From assembly GCA_019636055.1 (NCBI GenBank), contig JAHBYH010000001.1, positions 372,001 through 436,000 on the forward strand: a stretch of DNA of 64,000 nucleotides. Direction: 5' to 3'. The DNA is from Candidatus Paracaedibacteraceae bacterium (lineage in GTDB: Bacteria > Pseudomonadota > Alphaproteobacteria > Paracaedibacterales > Paracaedibacteraceae). The first letter of the stretch is position 1, and every line of letters starts with the position of its first letter. The notes beneath the pieces are model-generated. The model did no database searches, was not told the origin of the DNA, and saw only the letters and a list, made by a program, of their open reading frames with translations. Shown here one piece after another: positions 18,853 through 27,429 of the stretch. Made by a program: the position numbers and the translations under genes.

Positions 18853-19668
18853 ATGTCCTTAAGAAATAAAACCATATTCATTACAGGTGGATCACGCGGA
18901 ATTGGCCGAGCCATCGCCCTAAAATGTGCAGCAGATGGGGCGAACATTGTTGTTGCCGCCAAGACGGATACACCACACCCAAAACTACCGGGGACAATTC
19001 ACACGGTTGCACAAGAAATTGAAACAGCAGGCGGGCATTGTCTTCCGCTAAAAATGGATGCCCGCGATGAAGACCAAGTCCAAGCTGCCATTGCAGCAAC
19101 TGTTGAAAAATTTGGGGGAATTGATATTTTAGTCAATAATGCCAGCGCCATTAACCTGACAGGAACCTTACAGACACCCATGAGTCGTTTCGACTTGATG
19201 ATGTCTGTCAATATGCGTGCAACCTTTGCAACATGTCAAGCCACCCTGCCCCACTTAATGAAAGCAGAAAACCCGCACATCCTGACATTATCCCCGCCTC
19301 TTAACATGGATCCAAAATGGTTTAAAAACCATGTGGCATATACCATGTCAAAATACGGGATGAGTATGTGCATGTTAGGCCTGGCCGAGGAATTCCGTGA
19401 TCACGGCGTTGCCTGCAATGCCTTATGGCCAGTGACTGTTATTGCAACAGATGCCTTCAAAGCCATCGATCCCAACATCCCAACGGATAACATGCGCAAA
19501 CCTGAAATTGTTGCAGATGCTGCCTATGCCATCTTTAACCGCCCAAGCCGCGACTGCACAGGCAACTTCTTTACCGACGAACAAGTCCTCAAAGAAAATG
19601 GCGTAACCGACTTTTCCAGTTACGCCATGAAAGATGGGGCAAAACTAATCCCTGACTTCTTTTTGTGA
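18853..19668 (+). CDS. SDR family oxidoreductase, HSDL2-like
   Basis: Short-chain dehydrogenase of 271 aa. The start at 18853 has AGGGAG 6 bases upstream, while an in-frame codon at 18817 would only add a basic tail before the fold. It has the cofactor motif TGGSRGIG (about 11-18), NNAS, and active-site Y-x-x-x-K in AYTMSKYGMSM. SPPLNMDPKWFK before the Tyr is typical of hydroxysteroid dehydrogenase-like protein 2, a group tied to fatty acid metabolism. It lacks the SCP2 domain of animal HSDL2. Its place 70 bases after the acyl-CoA dehydrogenase gene supports a lipid role. Confidence 0.88.
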   Translation: MSLRNKTIFITGGSRGIGRAIALKCAADGANIVVAAKTDTPHPKLPGTIHTVAQEIETAGGHCLPLKMDARDEDQVQAAIAATVEKFGGIDILVNNASAINLTGTLQTPMSRFDLMMSVNMRATFATCQATLPHLMKAENPHILTLSPPLNMDPKWFKNHVAYTMSKYGMSMCMLGLAEEFRDHGVACNALWPVTVIATDAFKAIDPNIPTDNMRKPEIVADAAYAIFNRPSRDCTGNFFTDEQVLKENGVTDFSSYAMKDGAKLIPDFFL

Positions 19669-19683
19669 GGGGTTAGGGTTTTT
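19646..19683 (+). terminator. Possible terminator overlapping the reductase stop
   Basis: TAATCCCT (19646-19653) can pair with AGGGGTTA (19668-19675) with one wobble, and GGGTTTTT follows. The stem starts inside the coding end. It would separate the rightward lipid operon from the convergent glycan operon. Confidence 0.3.
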
Positions 19684-20388
19684 GTGCTTCTACGACAATA
19701 AACTCAAAGTATTCATTACCGTTGTTATATGTACGACCAACGGTTTCCAAATAAGTAACTTCAAGACCTTTTGACATAAGAAGCTCTCTGTATTCTTCGG
19801 GATGCATAAATCTAAAAGGGTACTTTTGACCGGTAAATGCAGCGTCCTCTCGAGATATGGAATCAAGCGTATCGGAATCTATTAATGCTGAATTCCCTGG
19901 CCGAGTAAAAACGTCCGATCTCTTTGACGGAAAGTATGAAAAGAACTTGCCACCTGGTTTTAATAAACGTGTAATTTCAGCTATAAACTTTGCCCCTAAG
20001 TCTTTAGGCAAACAATTAGAGGAAAAAACATCGACTATGAAATTAAATTCTGAAGCTGGAAAATTAGTCTGAGACATATCTTGGGCAGTCAATTGTGCAT
20101 CCACTCCGTATTTATGCATCATTTGTCCACATAGAGCCAAAGACTCTTCAGACAAGTCAATCCCAAATGTTGAAAAGCCTTCTTTTGCAATCATCCTAAA
20201 TTAGAACCTGATCCACAACCGACCTCAAGCACCTTTACATGAGATCTATCTGAGTGGGGAATGGAAAATAAGTTACGTCCCATAAAGCGACAAAGCTCTT
20301 CGTTCGGATATCGACGTTGAGCCCCAAAACCCATTTCTCCATATGATTGTTCATAGTATTCTTTGACTTGATTAATTACAGCATTCAT
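19673..20388 (-). pseudogene. SAM-dependent methyltransferase broken by a 1-base frameshift
   Basis: Two adjacent frames together make one class I methyltransferase of about 239 aa. The first (start 20388) ends right after motif I (VLEVGCGSGSNL). The second continues at once with IAKEGFSTFGIDLSEESL, which is the next strand of the same fold. Adding one base between 20196 and 20197 would restore an unbroken L-W-M-I-A junction. The break creates TGA overlapping ATG (20191-20194), so a coupled two-polypeptide arrangement is conceivable but unlikely because the SAM site is divided. It is the last gene of the glycan operon, where loss costs the other genes nothing. A sequencing error is the alternative. 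Confidence 0.75.
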
Positions 20389-20389
20389 T

Positions 20390-21340
20390 TTATTTTAATT
20401 CCTTTGTCCACAAAATTACTGGATCTAACATCTCAGAAAAACCCTTCTTAAAAAATTGGATATTACACGCTTTTGGATCAGTTTCATGGGTATCAAAATT
20501 CCCAAAACTTAATCTTTTAGAATTTCCACGTGCTGCTGACTGACAAACCCCATCATAAACCATATAGTGTGATAGTCCATGCTCGAACAACTCCCGCTCA
20601 TAAACCCCAGTAAAGTAATGCGTCGTATTGACATAATCAGCAAAGAATGAGGCTGCAACTAACGTTCCATCAAGATAAGCTAGCGTCATTTCTCCTATTC
20701 CTGCCTTTGCCATATCGTATTGTAATTTCCAACTCGCAGCAGATCGAGTCTGCCTTCCTGAAATTTTGATATGAAATTCCATAAATTGCTCTAACAAACT
20801 GAAATCTCCAGATTCCCTATTTACCCTTTGGATATCAAGGCTCTTACTTCCCCAATTAATCAGAGATTTATAACTCTTACGAATTCCTGCTTTATATTTC
20901 TCTGCTGAAAAATTCATAAGATTTATAGTCATGGAAAATGCCTGTTTATGGGAAAATCTTGCATTTAACAGATACTCTCCAAAAACCGACAAACCATTAT
21001 TTATAAACTGATCTTGGAAACATATCTCATGACAACCATTTTCCCGAGCAAAATTACAAAGAGTCTCAACAAGACAGCTAATCAACTTCTTGTTATTATA
21101 ATGTTCATCAGAAAAAAATGTTATAATCACACCATCATTTGGCAAAGAAAGCCTACCATCAACTCTGCTACATTGAACAAAACCGATAATTAATCCATCA
21201 CAGTCAATAGCCACATCTAGTGGTTGATACGAATTTCCAAAATATTCAGCATAATATGCTGAAAACAAATCAATGGATTTTTTCGTATATGAAGATACGA
21301 GTTGCGTCCCTGCTTTTTCATGAAGAGAAATAAGCCTCAT
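20390..21340 (-). CDS. GNAT/FemAB-like acyltransferase
   Basis: A 316-aa protein with the double GNAT layout of FemAB/BioF2-type transferases. Residues about 190-290 hold the conserved pattern LQYDMAKAGIGEMTLAYLDG, then AASFFADY and HYMVYDGVCQSAARG, seen in cytoplasmic enzymes that transfer acyl or aminoacyl groups to cell-wall or sugar precursors. The substrate is unknown. In this operon, acylation of an amino sugar such as a pseudaminic-acid derivative is plausible. It overlaps the wecB stop by 4 bases. Confidence 0.72.
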   Translation of the reverse strand: MRLISLHEKAGTQLVSSYTKKSIDLFSAYYAEYFGNSYQPLDVAIDCDGLIIGFVQCSRVDGRLSLPNDGVIITFFSDEHYNNKKLISCLVETLCNFARENGCHEICFQDQFINNGLSVFGEYLLNARFSHKQAFSMTINLMNFSAEKYKAGIRKSYKSLINWGSKSLDIQRVNRESGDFSLLEQFMEFHIKISGRQTRSAASWKLQYDMAKAGIGEMTLAYLDGTLVAASFFADYVNTTHYFTGVYERELFEHGLSHYMVYDGVCQSAARGNSKRLSFGNFDTHETDPKACNIQFFKKGFSEMLDPVILWTKELK

Positions 21341-22440
21341 GCCCCCTCACTATAATGCGATCTAAGTATATCCACTATCCGTTGAGACACACCTGGTAAA
21401 CCATAGACAACACTCCCATCTGGAGAGTCTTGCTCAATCAATCGATCAAATTCAGAACAAATAAGTTTTTTATTCGATCCAACTAACATACCATATCCGC
21501 TAGAGACAACCTCTGGACGTTCTGTATCTTCTCGCAAAATCAAAATATTCTTACCCAAAATACAGCTTTCCTCTTGAATTCCTCCGGAATCAGATAAAAT
21601 TAGTTTACTCTCTTTGATAACCCACAGCAAATCCACATAATCCAATGGAGGAACTAAATGGAGATTAGAAAGATCAGACAAACGCTCTTTTACCAAGGTG
21701 TATACATTCGGGTTGGGGTGTACCGGCCAAATAAAAGATATATGGTGATACCTCAGGCAAATGTCATGAATAGCATCACAGATATCAATCATTGGCTGCC
21801 CAAAATTCTCACGTCGATGAGCCGTAATCAGAACTTTCTCTCCGGATCTCTCTAGAACATCTTTCACCTGTAAATTTGACGGTCTGTGTGTATTTAACGC
21901 CCATTCAACAGCATCTACAATTGTATTCCCAACATTATAAACATTAGCAGTTATTGCCTCTTGCGTTAAATTATGAACGGCCAATTCAGTTGGCGTCATA
22001 TGAAGGGTTGCGATTCTTGAAATTAAATTGCGATTGGCCTCTTCTGGGTATGGACTATACAAATTCCAAGTCCGCAATCCTGCTTCAATATGAACAACGG
22101 GGATTTTGCTATAAAACCCAGCTAATGCGGCAGAAAAAGCTGTTGTTGTGTCTCCTTGGACAACAATATAATCAGGGGATTCTTTATCTAAAATCTCTTT
22201 GATTTTCAATAAAACAGATGTTGTAATGTGATATAGATCTTGACCTTCTTTCATGAGATCAAGGTCATAGTCTGGTTTGATTCCAAATAGATTTAAAATT
22301 CCATTTTGAAGGTCTCGTTGTTGTGTGGTTGCACACGTCAAACTCTTGATATCCGGCTGTGATTCCAGTTCACGAATAAGAGGGGCCAGTTTAATGACTT
22401 CTGGTCGCGTTCCAAAAATAGTTAGCACTTTTATCGTCAT
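21337..22440 (-). CDS. wecB: UDP-N-acetylglucosamine 2-epimerase, non-hydrolysing
   Basis: Converts UDP-GlcNAc to UDP-ManNAc. It has 367 aa with the GT-B-like epimerase fold and family motifs GTRPEVIKLAPL (10-21), VQGDTTTAF, HIEAGLRT, PEEANRNLIS, HRRENFG and SDSGGIQEES. Because free ManNAc is not released by this type, its product probably feeds a ManNAc-containing repeat unit and not the nonulosonic acid itself. It overlaps the GT2 gene by one base. Confidence 0.93.
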   Translation of the reverse strand: MTIKVLTIFGTRPEVIKLAPLIRELESQPDIKSLTCATTQQRDLQNGILNLFGIKPDYDLDLMKEGQDLYHITTSVLLKIKEILDKESPDYIVVQGDTTTAFSAALAGFYSKIPVVHIEAGLRTWNLYSPYPEEANRNLISRIATLHMTPTELAVHNLTQEAITANVYNVGNTIVDAVEWALNTHRPSNLQVKDVLERSGEKVLITAHRRENFGQPMIDICDAIHDICLRYHHISFIWPVHPNPNVYTLVKERLSDLSNLHLVPPLDYVDLLWVIKESKLILSDSGGIQEESCILGKNILILREDTERPEVVSSGYGMLVGSNKKLICSEFDRLIEQDSPDGSVVYGLPGVSQRIVDILRSHYSEGA

Positions 22441-23270
22441 CAGACAAACCTTCTTTTAATTAGTCCAAAAACTTCACTTAAAAAGACTTTAGGACTATAC
22501 CAAAGCACCATAAGCAAATAAAACTGACGCAATGGGTTATAAATATCACGAGCCCGCAAATGTGCATAGAAAATGGCTGCTTGCTCATGGCTTTTAACGA
22601 ATTTGGGATAGTATTGGCGCTGAACAGCAATACCTTTTTCAATAATGTCGCGTTCCCGTTGAGCTGATAAAGATTTAGAATGACGCCGATACAGATAGAG
22701 GTTATCAGGTACATTCTTAATTTTGCTCACCCCAGCAATTCTTAGCCAATACTCATAGTCTTCACATAAGAATAAAGAAACATCATACTCACCTATACGC
22801 TGAGCAATATTTGCTCGATACAGAAAACAAGCCCCCACCACGTTTCTAAAAATAAGATCTGATGGATCACCTGCATCTAAAGAGCTTATCGTTAACCCGT
22901 GTTCATCCATAATATCCATAGAAGTATAAACAAGGCCAAGATCTGGATCTTGATCAAGTTCATGAGCCATAACCTCTAAGGCATTTTCTTTGTATTCATT
23001 ATCACATGATGTCCAAGTGAGGTATTCGCCTTGAGCCAGGGAAAAACCCTTATTTAGAGATGCAGGCAATTTTAAGTTTACATCATTACGATGATAAGTG
23101 ATTCGTTTATCTTGTGCTGCATACTTCTGCGCAATTTCACTAGATGCATCTGTAGAACAGTCATCAATGATAATTAATTCAAAATCATCATAGGTCTGAT
23201 TAAGAACAGACTGAATGGACTTCTCAAGATAATCAGCACCATTATATACGGGAAGAATGATGGAAATCAT
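22440..23270 (-). CDS. Family 2 glycosyltransferase
   Basis: GT-A glycosyltransferase of 276 aa. ISIILPVYNGADYLEKSI opens the fold. The nucleotide-sugar site shows DDCSTD (about 37-42), a variant metal region TSCDN, and the acceptor/base region EDYEYWLRIAG near residue 170. There is no transmembrane segment, only a hydrophobic C-terminal helix. It presumably adds one sugar to the lipid-linked glycan made by this operon. Donor and linkage cannot be deduced. It overlaps both neighbours by 1-4 bases. Confidence 0.92.
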   Translation of the reverse strand: MISIILPVYNGADYLEKSIQSVLNQTYDDFELIIIDDCSTDASSEIAQKYAAQDKRITYHRNDVNLKLPASLNKGFSLAQGEYLTWTSCDNEYKENALEVMAHELDQDPDLGLVYTSMDIMDEHGLTISSLDAGDPSDLIFRNVVGACFLYRANIAQRIGEYDVSLFLCEDYEYWLRIAGVSKIKNVPDNLYLYRRHSKSLSAQRERDIIEKGIAVQRQYYPKFVKSHEQAAIFYAHLRARDIYNPLRQFYLLMVLWYSPKVFLSEVFGLIKRRFV

Positions 23271-24181
23271 TGCCTATTCTCTAATTGCTTCCGCCAATAC
23301 AGAGCATCCAAAAAGTATTTTACAGGCCAACTGATTTCAGTATTCTTGAAATACGTGACAAACCAGCCACTCCCCCCATAAAATCCACCAGTTTTGTTTT
23401 GTTTTGATAGCACAAAATCAAAAAGCTTATTCCCCTTTTCCAGTTCACCCAGCTTATAGTAACACAATGCATACTGAAAGAGAGCCGTCAGGCAAACCCA
23501 ACGCACATTATGATATGCAGGAATAGATCCGTTGCTTTTTTGATAATTCAACTCTAGATCTCTAAGAGCTTGCCTAGCACGATCATGCTGACCCAGATCG
23601 ATCAAAGCCTCAACAACATAGGCATGAAAATGAGATAGGAATTTAAAATCAGTCAAATCGGCCAAGGATACATAATATTGAACAGCCCGAGCAACTGCAT
23701 CTAAATAATCTTGCCGAGCATATTTTTCACCTGCCAGCTTTAACGGCTCAATAGCATACAAATGAATATATTCACTTCCAATCCCAGAAAAATGTTCAGT
23801 TGTCGGAGTATGGATTCTCCCCTGATCATCAATTTGGGTGAGCAACCAATCACATCCTTTTAAAAAGGAATCTTCATATTCCTTGCCAAATGGGATCAAT
23901 TCATACATCCCCTTTAAGATTTGACCTGTATCAAAAGTATAAAGAGTCTGTAAGGCAGTATCCTGCCAACCGCCCTCGGTTGTTTGAATTGAAACCAGCC
24001 AATCGCCGTAAGATTTTGCTAAATCAGTTTCTCCCCATTTTAGTAACGAGGGAATAAAGTACCCTGTTACTTCGGGATATGGCATGCTGAGCGACGAACT
24101 GTGAGCAATACCACCACCGATGGAGTTATCAACAATCCACTGCTTTGCTTTTTGAAGGGCATTCTCATGTTTAACTAACAT
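23267..24181 (-). CDS. Alpha/alpha-toroid protein of the glycan cluster
   Basis: A 304-aa protein built from repeated helical hairpins with Trp/Gly-rich turns (WLVSIQTTEGGWQDTALQ, CDWLLTQIDDQGRIHTP and LSKQNKTGGFYGGSGW in shortened form). This is the terpene-cyclase-like or glycoside-hydrolase-like toroid seen in some polysaccharide clusters. There is no signal peptide, so it acts in the cytoplasm. No catalytic motif of squalene cyclases (DxDD) is visible, so I give no enzyme name. A role in modifying or binding the glycan intermediate is inferred from context only. A 12-base gap separates it from the pyruvyl transferase gene. Confidence 0.6.
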   Translation of the reverse strand: MLVKHENALQKAKQWIVDNSIGGGIAHSSSLSMPYPEVTGYFIPSLLKWGETDLAKSYGDWLVSIQTTEGGWQDTALQTLYTFDTGQILKGMYELIPFGKEYEDSFLKGCDWLLTQIDDQGRIHTPTTEHFSGIGSEYIHLYAIEPLKLAGEKYARQDYLDAVARAVQYYVSLADLTDFKFLSHFHAYVVEALIDLGQHDRARQALRDLELNYQKSNGSIPAYHNVRWVCLTALFQYALCYYKLGELEKGNKLFDFVLSKQNKTGGFYGGSGWFVTYFKNTEISWPVKYFLDALYWRKQLENRQ

Positions 24182-24193
24182 AGATTTAATACC

Positions 24194-25234
24194 TTAATTT
24201 AGAAAATTAATTAATTGTGTTTGTATCTCTTGTTGCGCTGATTCAGTAAACTCTTTCATACGTAACCGGATTTTATCCCGATTTTTATCAAGACTATCAA
24301 TTGCGGTTATTATATTTGTATCAGATGTTATTTCCAACGCATAATTTTCCAACCCCAGTAATGCCATAAAATTTCGATTTTTTGGAAGATAAGAAAAACT
24401 TAAAAAGGGAATTGCTTTTTGTACAGCAAAAATACCCGCATGTAATCTCATGCAAACTAAAAGAGAGCAATCATCAAAAAGATTATCAGAAAAAACATCT
24501 GGTACATGTTCGCAATATTTTTTCAAAAAGTTAACATCGTTTTTTTGATAATCGGGAACATTCTGAGGTTGATCTGGGGTATAAAATGGGATCGCTTGAA
24601 TTAAATACTTCTCTCGCAAAGAATCAACTATATCATAATAATCTTGAACAGGAATGACATCTCGAATACCAAACCGTGATAATTGACCCAGCATGAAACT
24701 AAGGGCACGATTCGCCATAAATGAATATTTGATATATTTTGGTTTAGGCAGAAGATTTAATCCTAGAATGTTATTATTTTTGGTTCCTTGAACGACAGGA
24801 AAGGGCTCCAAAAAAGTTAGATCTTGACTTAACTTTAGAACGCTTTTTTTATCAAGAGGCAAGAGTTTCTCATAGCTATTTTTATCTCTAACAAGAAAAA
24901 GTGAAGCTTTATCCAATAGTGCCTGAGCAAATTTCAAGGGATTCCCCTTTAGATCTGTTTCCACACTGATTCCTGCAACTAATAACTTTGTTCCAATACC
25001 ATGAATAAATTCATGATAATTATGTTGAGATAGAATCAACCCACCACCACCAATTATCACTAGATCATAGTCATCGAATTGTGAGGTAGCTCCTTTAATT
25101 GCATTATCGTGCAGATCATAAAAATCTACACCATCAATACCACCTAGCCCCATTAAAAAGTGGTTTAAGCAGTATTTTATACGCTCATCCCCGGCATTAT
25201 CATGGCCATACCAGCCAAAAACAGCTATTTTCAT
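24194..25234 (-). CDS. Polysaccharide pyruvyl transferase family protein
   Basis: A 346-aa member of the CsaB/WcaK family that places ketal-pyruvate on sugars with phosphoenolpyruvate as donor. It has the N-terminal FGWYGHDNAGDE motif (6-17), the central IIGGGGLIL (about 61-69) and the C-terminal CMRLHAGIFA followed by AIPFLSFSY, where the family's conserved His lies. It should add a negative charge to the surface glycan. Its start overlaps the methyltransferase stop by 4 bases. Confidence 0.88.
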   Translation of the reverse strand: MKIAVFGWYGHDNAGDERIKYCLNHFLMGLGGIDGVDFYDLHDNAIKGATSQFDDYDLVIIGGGGLILSQHNYHEFIHGIGTKLLVAGISVETDLKGNPLKFAQALLDKASLFLVRDKNSYEKLLPLDKKSVLKLSQDLTFLEPFPVVQGTKNNNILGLNLLPKPKYIKYSFMANRALSFMLGQLSRFGIRDVIPVQDYYDIVDSLREKYLIQAIPFYTPDQPQNVPDYQKNDVNFLKKYCEHVPDVFSDNLFDDCSLLVCMRLHAGIFAVQKAIPFLSFSYLPKNRNFMALLGLENYALEITSDTNIITAIDSLDKNRDKIRLRMKEFTESAQQEIQTQLINFLN

Positions 25235-26073
25235 TTTTTCGTCGCAATAATATCAATATAATCCACAAATGGATTTTTAAGTTGTAATTTTAAAATCCAC
25301 AATAGAGTTTTTCTCAATCCGCAAATGTCTAAAACCTCAAATATAAATCTCTTAAGCGGATTTTTTATATCTATAGCTTTATCAGCTAACCTGTCTATTA
25401 ATCTAGATGAAATGACATAATCATGACGGGTTAACTCTCTTAGAACCTTTGAGTTTGTGATGTAATGAATTTCCTCCATCAAATACTGTGGGTTCCTGCC
25501 ACGGAGTTTTAGATAGACCTGGGCAATCCACTTTGGTAACAATGGGATCCATAAAACTCTGTAATGGGGTTCAACAAAACAACTAGCATAATTTACATTT
25601 TTAATAAATAATTTCCCACCCGGCTTTAAAACACGCGACACCTCTTTCAGCAAATCACGGTAATCAGGCAAGTGTTCCAGTACATTCCAAATAGTAATAA
25701 CATCAAAACTATTGTCTGAAAATGGAATAGCCAAAGCTGACTGGTGTAAATAAACTTCATCAGACGAAACTACTGATTCACCAAACTCAACATCAAACCG
25801 ATGGCGAGCATAACCAACCAAAAAATCTGAAATCTCCATTCCAGTGGCTTCTATTCCATCTTTACGCAATAGGTAGACAAAAGATCCAAAACCACTCCCT
25901 ATGTCTAAAACTTTTGTTTTCTGAGATACATAACGAGCAACACATTCTTTAAGATAGTCTGCAAATGTGGTTTGAACATAACTATTGTACCTGCGTGTCA
26001 CTGCATCTTGATCAGCAGCAACACCATCAAATCTTTTCTCAAGAAATCTAATCACATGTTCTTTGCTATACAT
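25231..26073 (-). CDS. Class I SAM-dependent methyltransferase
   Basis: A 280-aa methyltransferase. I place the start at 26073, 1 base after the upstream stop, because the longer frame to 26196 would overlap the neighbour by more than 120 bases. Motif I is VLDIGSGFGSF (about 53-63), then the acidic loop GMEISDFLV, motif IV DVITIWNVLEHL and the post-motif LKEVSRVLKPGGKLFIKNV. The C-terminal 80 residues are basic and partly hydrophobic, possibly for membrane association. It presumably methylates a sugar or a glycan end group. Confidence 0.86.
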   Translation of the reverse strand: MYSKEHVIRFLEKRFDGVAADQDAVTRRYNSYVQTTFADYLKECVARYVSQKTKVLDIGSGFGSFVYLLRKDGIEATGMEISDFLVGYARHRFDVEFGESVVSSDEVYLHQSALAIPFSDNSFDVITIWNVLEHLPDYRDLLKEVSRVLKPGGKLFIKNVNYASCFVEPHYRVLWIPLLPKWIAQVYLKLRGRNPQYLMEEIHYITNSKVLRELTRHDYVISSRLIDRLADKAIDIKNPLKRFIFEVLDICGLRKTLLWILKLQLKNPFVDYIDIIATKK

Positions 26074-26074
26074 T

Positions 26075-27424
26075 TTATTTTTTCCTGACCCAGTACGTAT
26101 TTGGATATATTTTTTTGACTTTATAATTAATCCCCAATGGATCAACCTCTTCAAATAGGCTAAGTCTTTTTTCAATATCACGCTTTGTATACTCAATCAA
26201 TGTTTCTCGAGCAGCCTTAGCTACGTTATAGTGTAGCGGCAAATATCGTCGAATAGCCAATTTAAATCGAGCAAGCCAAGGTCGAGTGTCTTTGAGTTTA
26301 TATGGAGTCATCCCATCAAACGCCCCCCCAACATCATTAAGGATCGTTTCTTTTAGAATCTGCGTGCTTTTACCTAAGTTGGAAAAACAAGAGGTTAATA
26401 TACTCTTAGATCGTTTAGAAATATCAAATAAATCCTCTGACTTATGACTTTGCGTTCTTAAAATAAAGGAAATTTGACCTATTGCTTGCTGAACAGTTAA
26501 TGGAACTGTCCCGAAAGCAAGAGCCCATTGTTCTTTTCCCGTATGAACCTCTTCTCCACCAATAGAAATTACAGGTTTCTCCATCAAGAAACTCTGTAAA
26601 GCAGTCGTACAATCTTTATGCAAAACTAATTTTGCACTGGCTATTACTTGATTAGAAGTCCCTTCTTTTGATATAAAGACATTAGGATATTGCCTTAAAA
26701 AATCATATGCTTCTATAAATTCAGCTGGATGCGGGCGAATCAAAAATTGTTCATCAGGAAAACTTTGAATAATATTCAGCAACCATTCTTTAAAAGCTAA
26801 AAATTGTTTTGTCTCAATTTGTTGCATCTCATAGATATGATCTATGGTTTCTTGACTGATTTGCTGGCAATTTTTGATCTGTTCCTCGCAAGACATCCCA
26901 TTACATGAAGCAAAATTCGTATTAACTAAGATATATGTTTCTGGCAAACTTCTAGAACGCAGCTGCTGATGATACGGAATAAATCGAGGGACACACAAAT
27001 CAAACCCCGGGTTTCCTGTGACTTCAAATTTAGAAATAAGATCAGCAGAACTATTTTTTGCTAAAAGATCATTTTTCTGATAACTTCCCCACAAAAATAT
27101 TTTCCTCATTTTTCCAAGGGTATTTACAGCAGTTTCATTCGTTATACTATAAACGAGAGCCCCCATTCCTTCATCCGTCAAATCATAAACATACAACCCT
27201 TTTTTAGCCAAAGATTCGTAATATTCAGGAATAGGATTTATTCCTTTCTCTAAAAAAACCCCCTGAATGTTTGTCAAGGATAATTGATCACGTATGTATG
27301 CAGGCAAACCAATAATTACATCAAAGTTATCGTCAATAAAATAGCGGGCAATATTTAATTTATAATCAAGCTCTCGTACAGGAATCTCAACTGGTAGAAA
27401 TAAAATAGGTCTATCTATAAGCAT
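26075..27424 (-). CDS. Surface carbohydrate biosynthesis protein, GT-B-like
   Basis: A 449-aa protein resembling the surface carbohydrate biosynthesis family whose members begin with a PILFLPVEIPVRELDYKL-like segment (residues 7-24 here). The second half has the CDP-glycerol/GT-B features FLIRPHPAEF and LVLHKDCTTALQSFLMEKPVIS (positions about 270-325), where a nucleotide-sugar or CDP-alcohol donor would bind. It lacks a signal peptide. It is probably a cytoplasmic transferase for the glycan backbone or its phosphate decoration. Donor and acceptor are unknown. Confidence 0.7.
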   Translation of the reverse strand: MLIDRPILFLPVEIPVRELDYKLNIARYFIDDNFDVIIGLPAYIRDQLSLTNIQGVFLEKGINPIPEYYESLAKKGLYVYDLTDEGMGALVYSITNETAVNTLGKMRKIFLWGSYQKNDLLAKNSSADLISKFEVTGNPGFDLCVPRFIPYHQQLRSRSLPETYILVNTNFASCNGMSCEEQIKNCQQISQETIDHIYEMQQIETKQFLAFKEWLLNIIQSFPDEQFLIRPHPAEFIEAYDFLRQYPNVFISKEGTSNQVIASAKLVLHKDCTTALQSFLMEKPVISIGGEEVHTGKEQWALAFGTVPLTVQQAIGQISFILRTQSHKSEDLFDISKRSKSILTSCFSNLGKSTQILKETILNDVGGAFDGMTPYKLKDTRPWLARFKLAIRRYLPLHYNVAKAARETLIEYTKRDIEKRLSLFEEVDPLGINYKVKKIYPNTYWVRKK

Positions 27425-27429
27425 AACTA

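Noticed and set aside
26074-26196. Longer N-terminus for the methyltransferase at 25231-26073
   Set aside because: It would overlap the upstream gene by more than 120 bases, while a start with a ribosome binding site exists just after that gene's stop.
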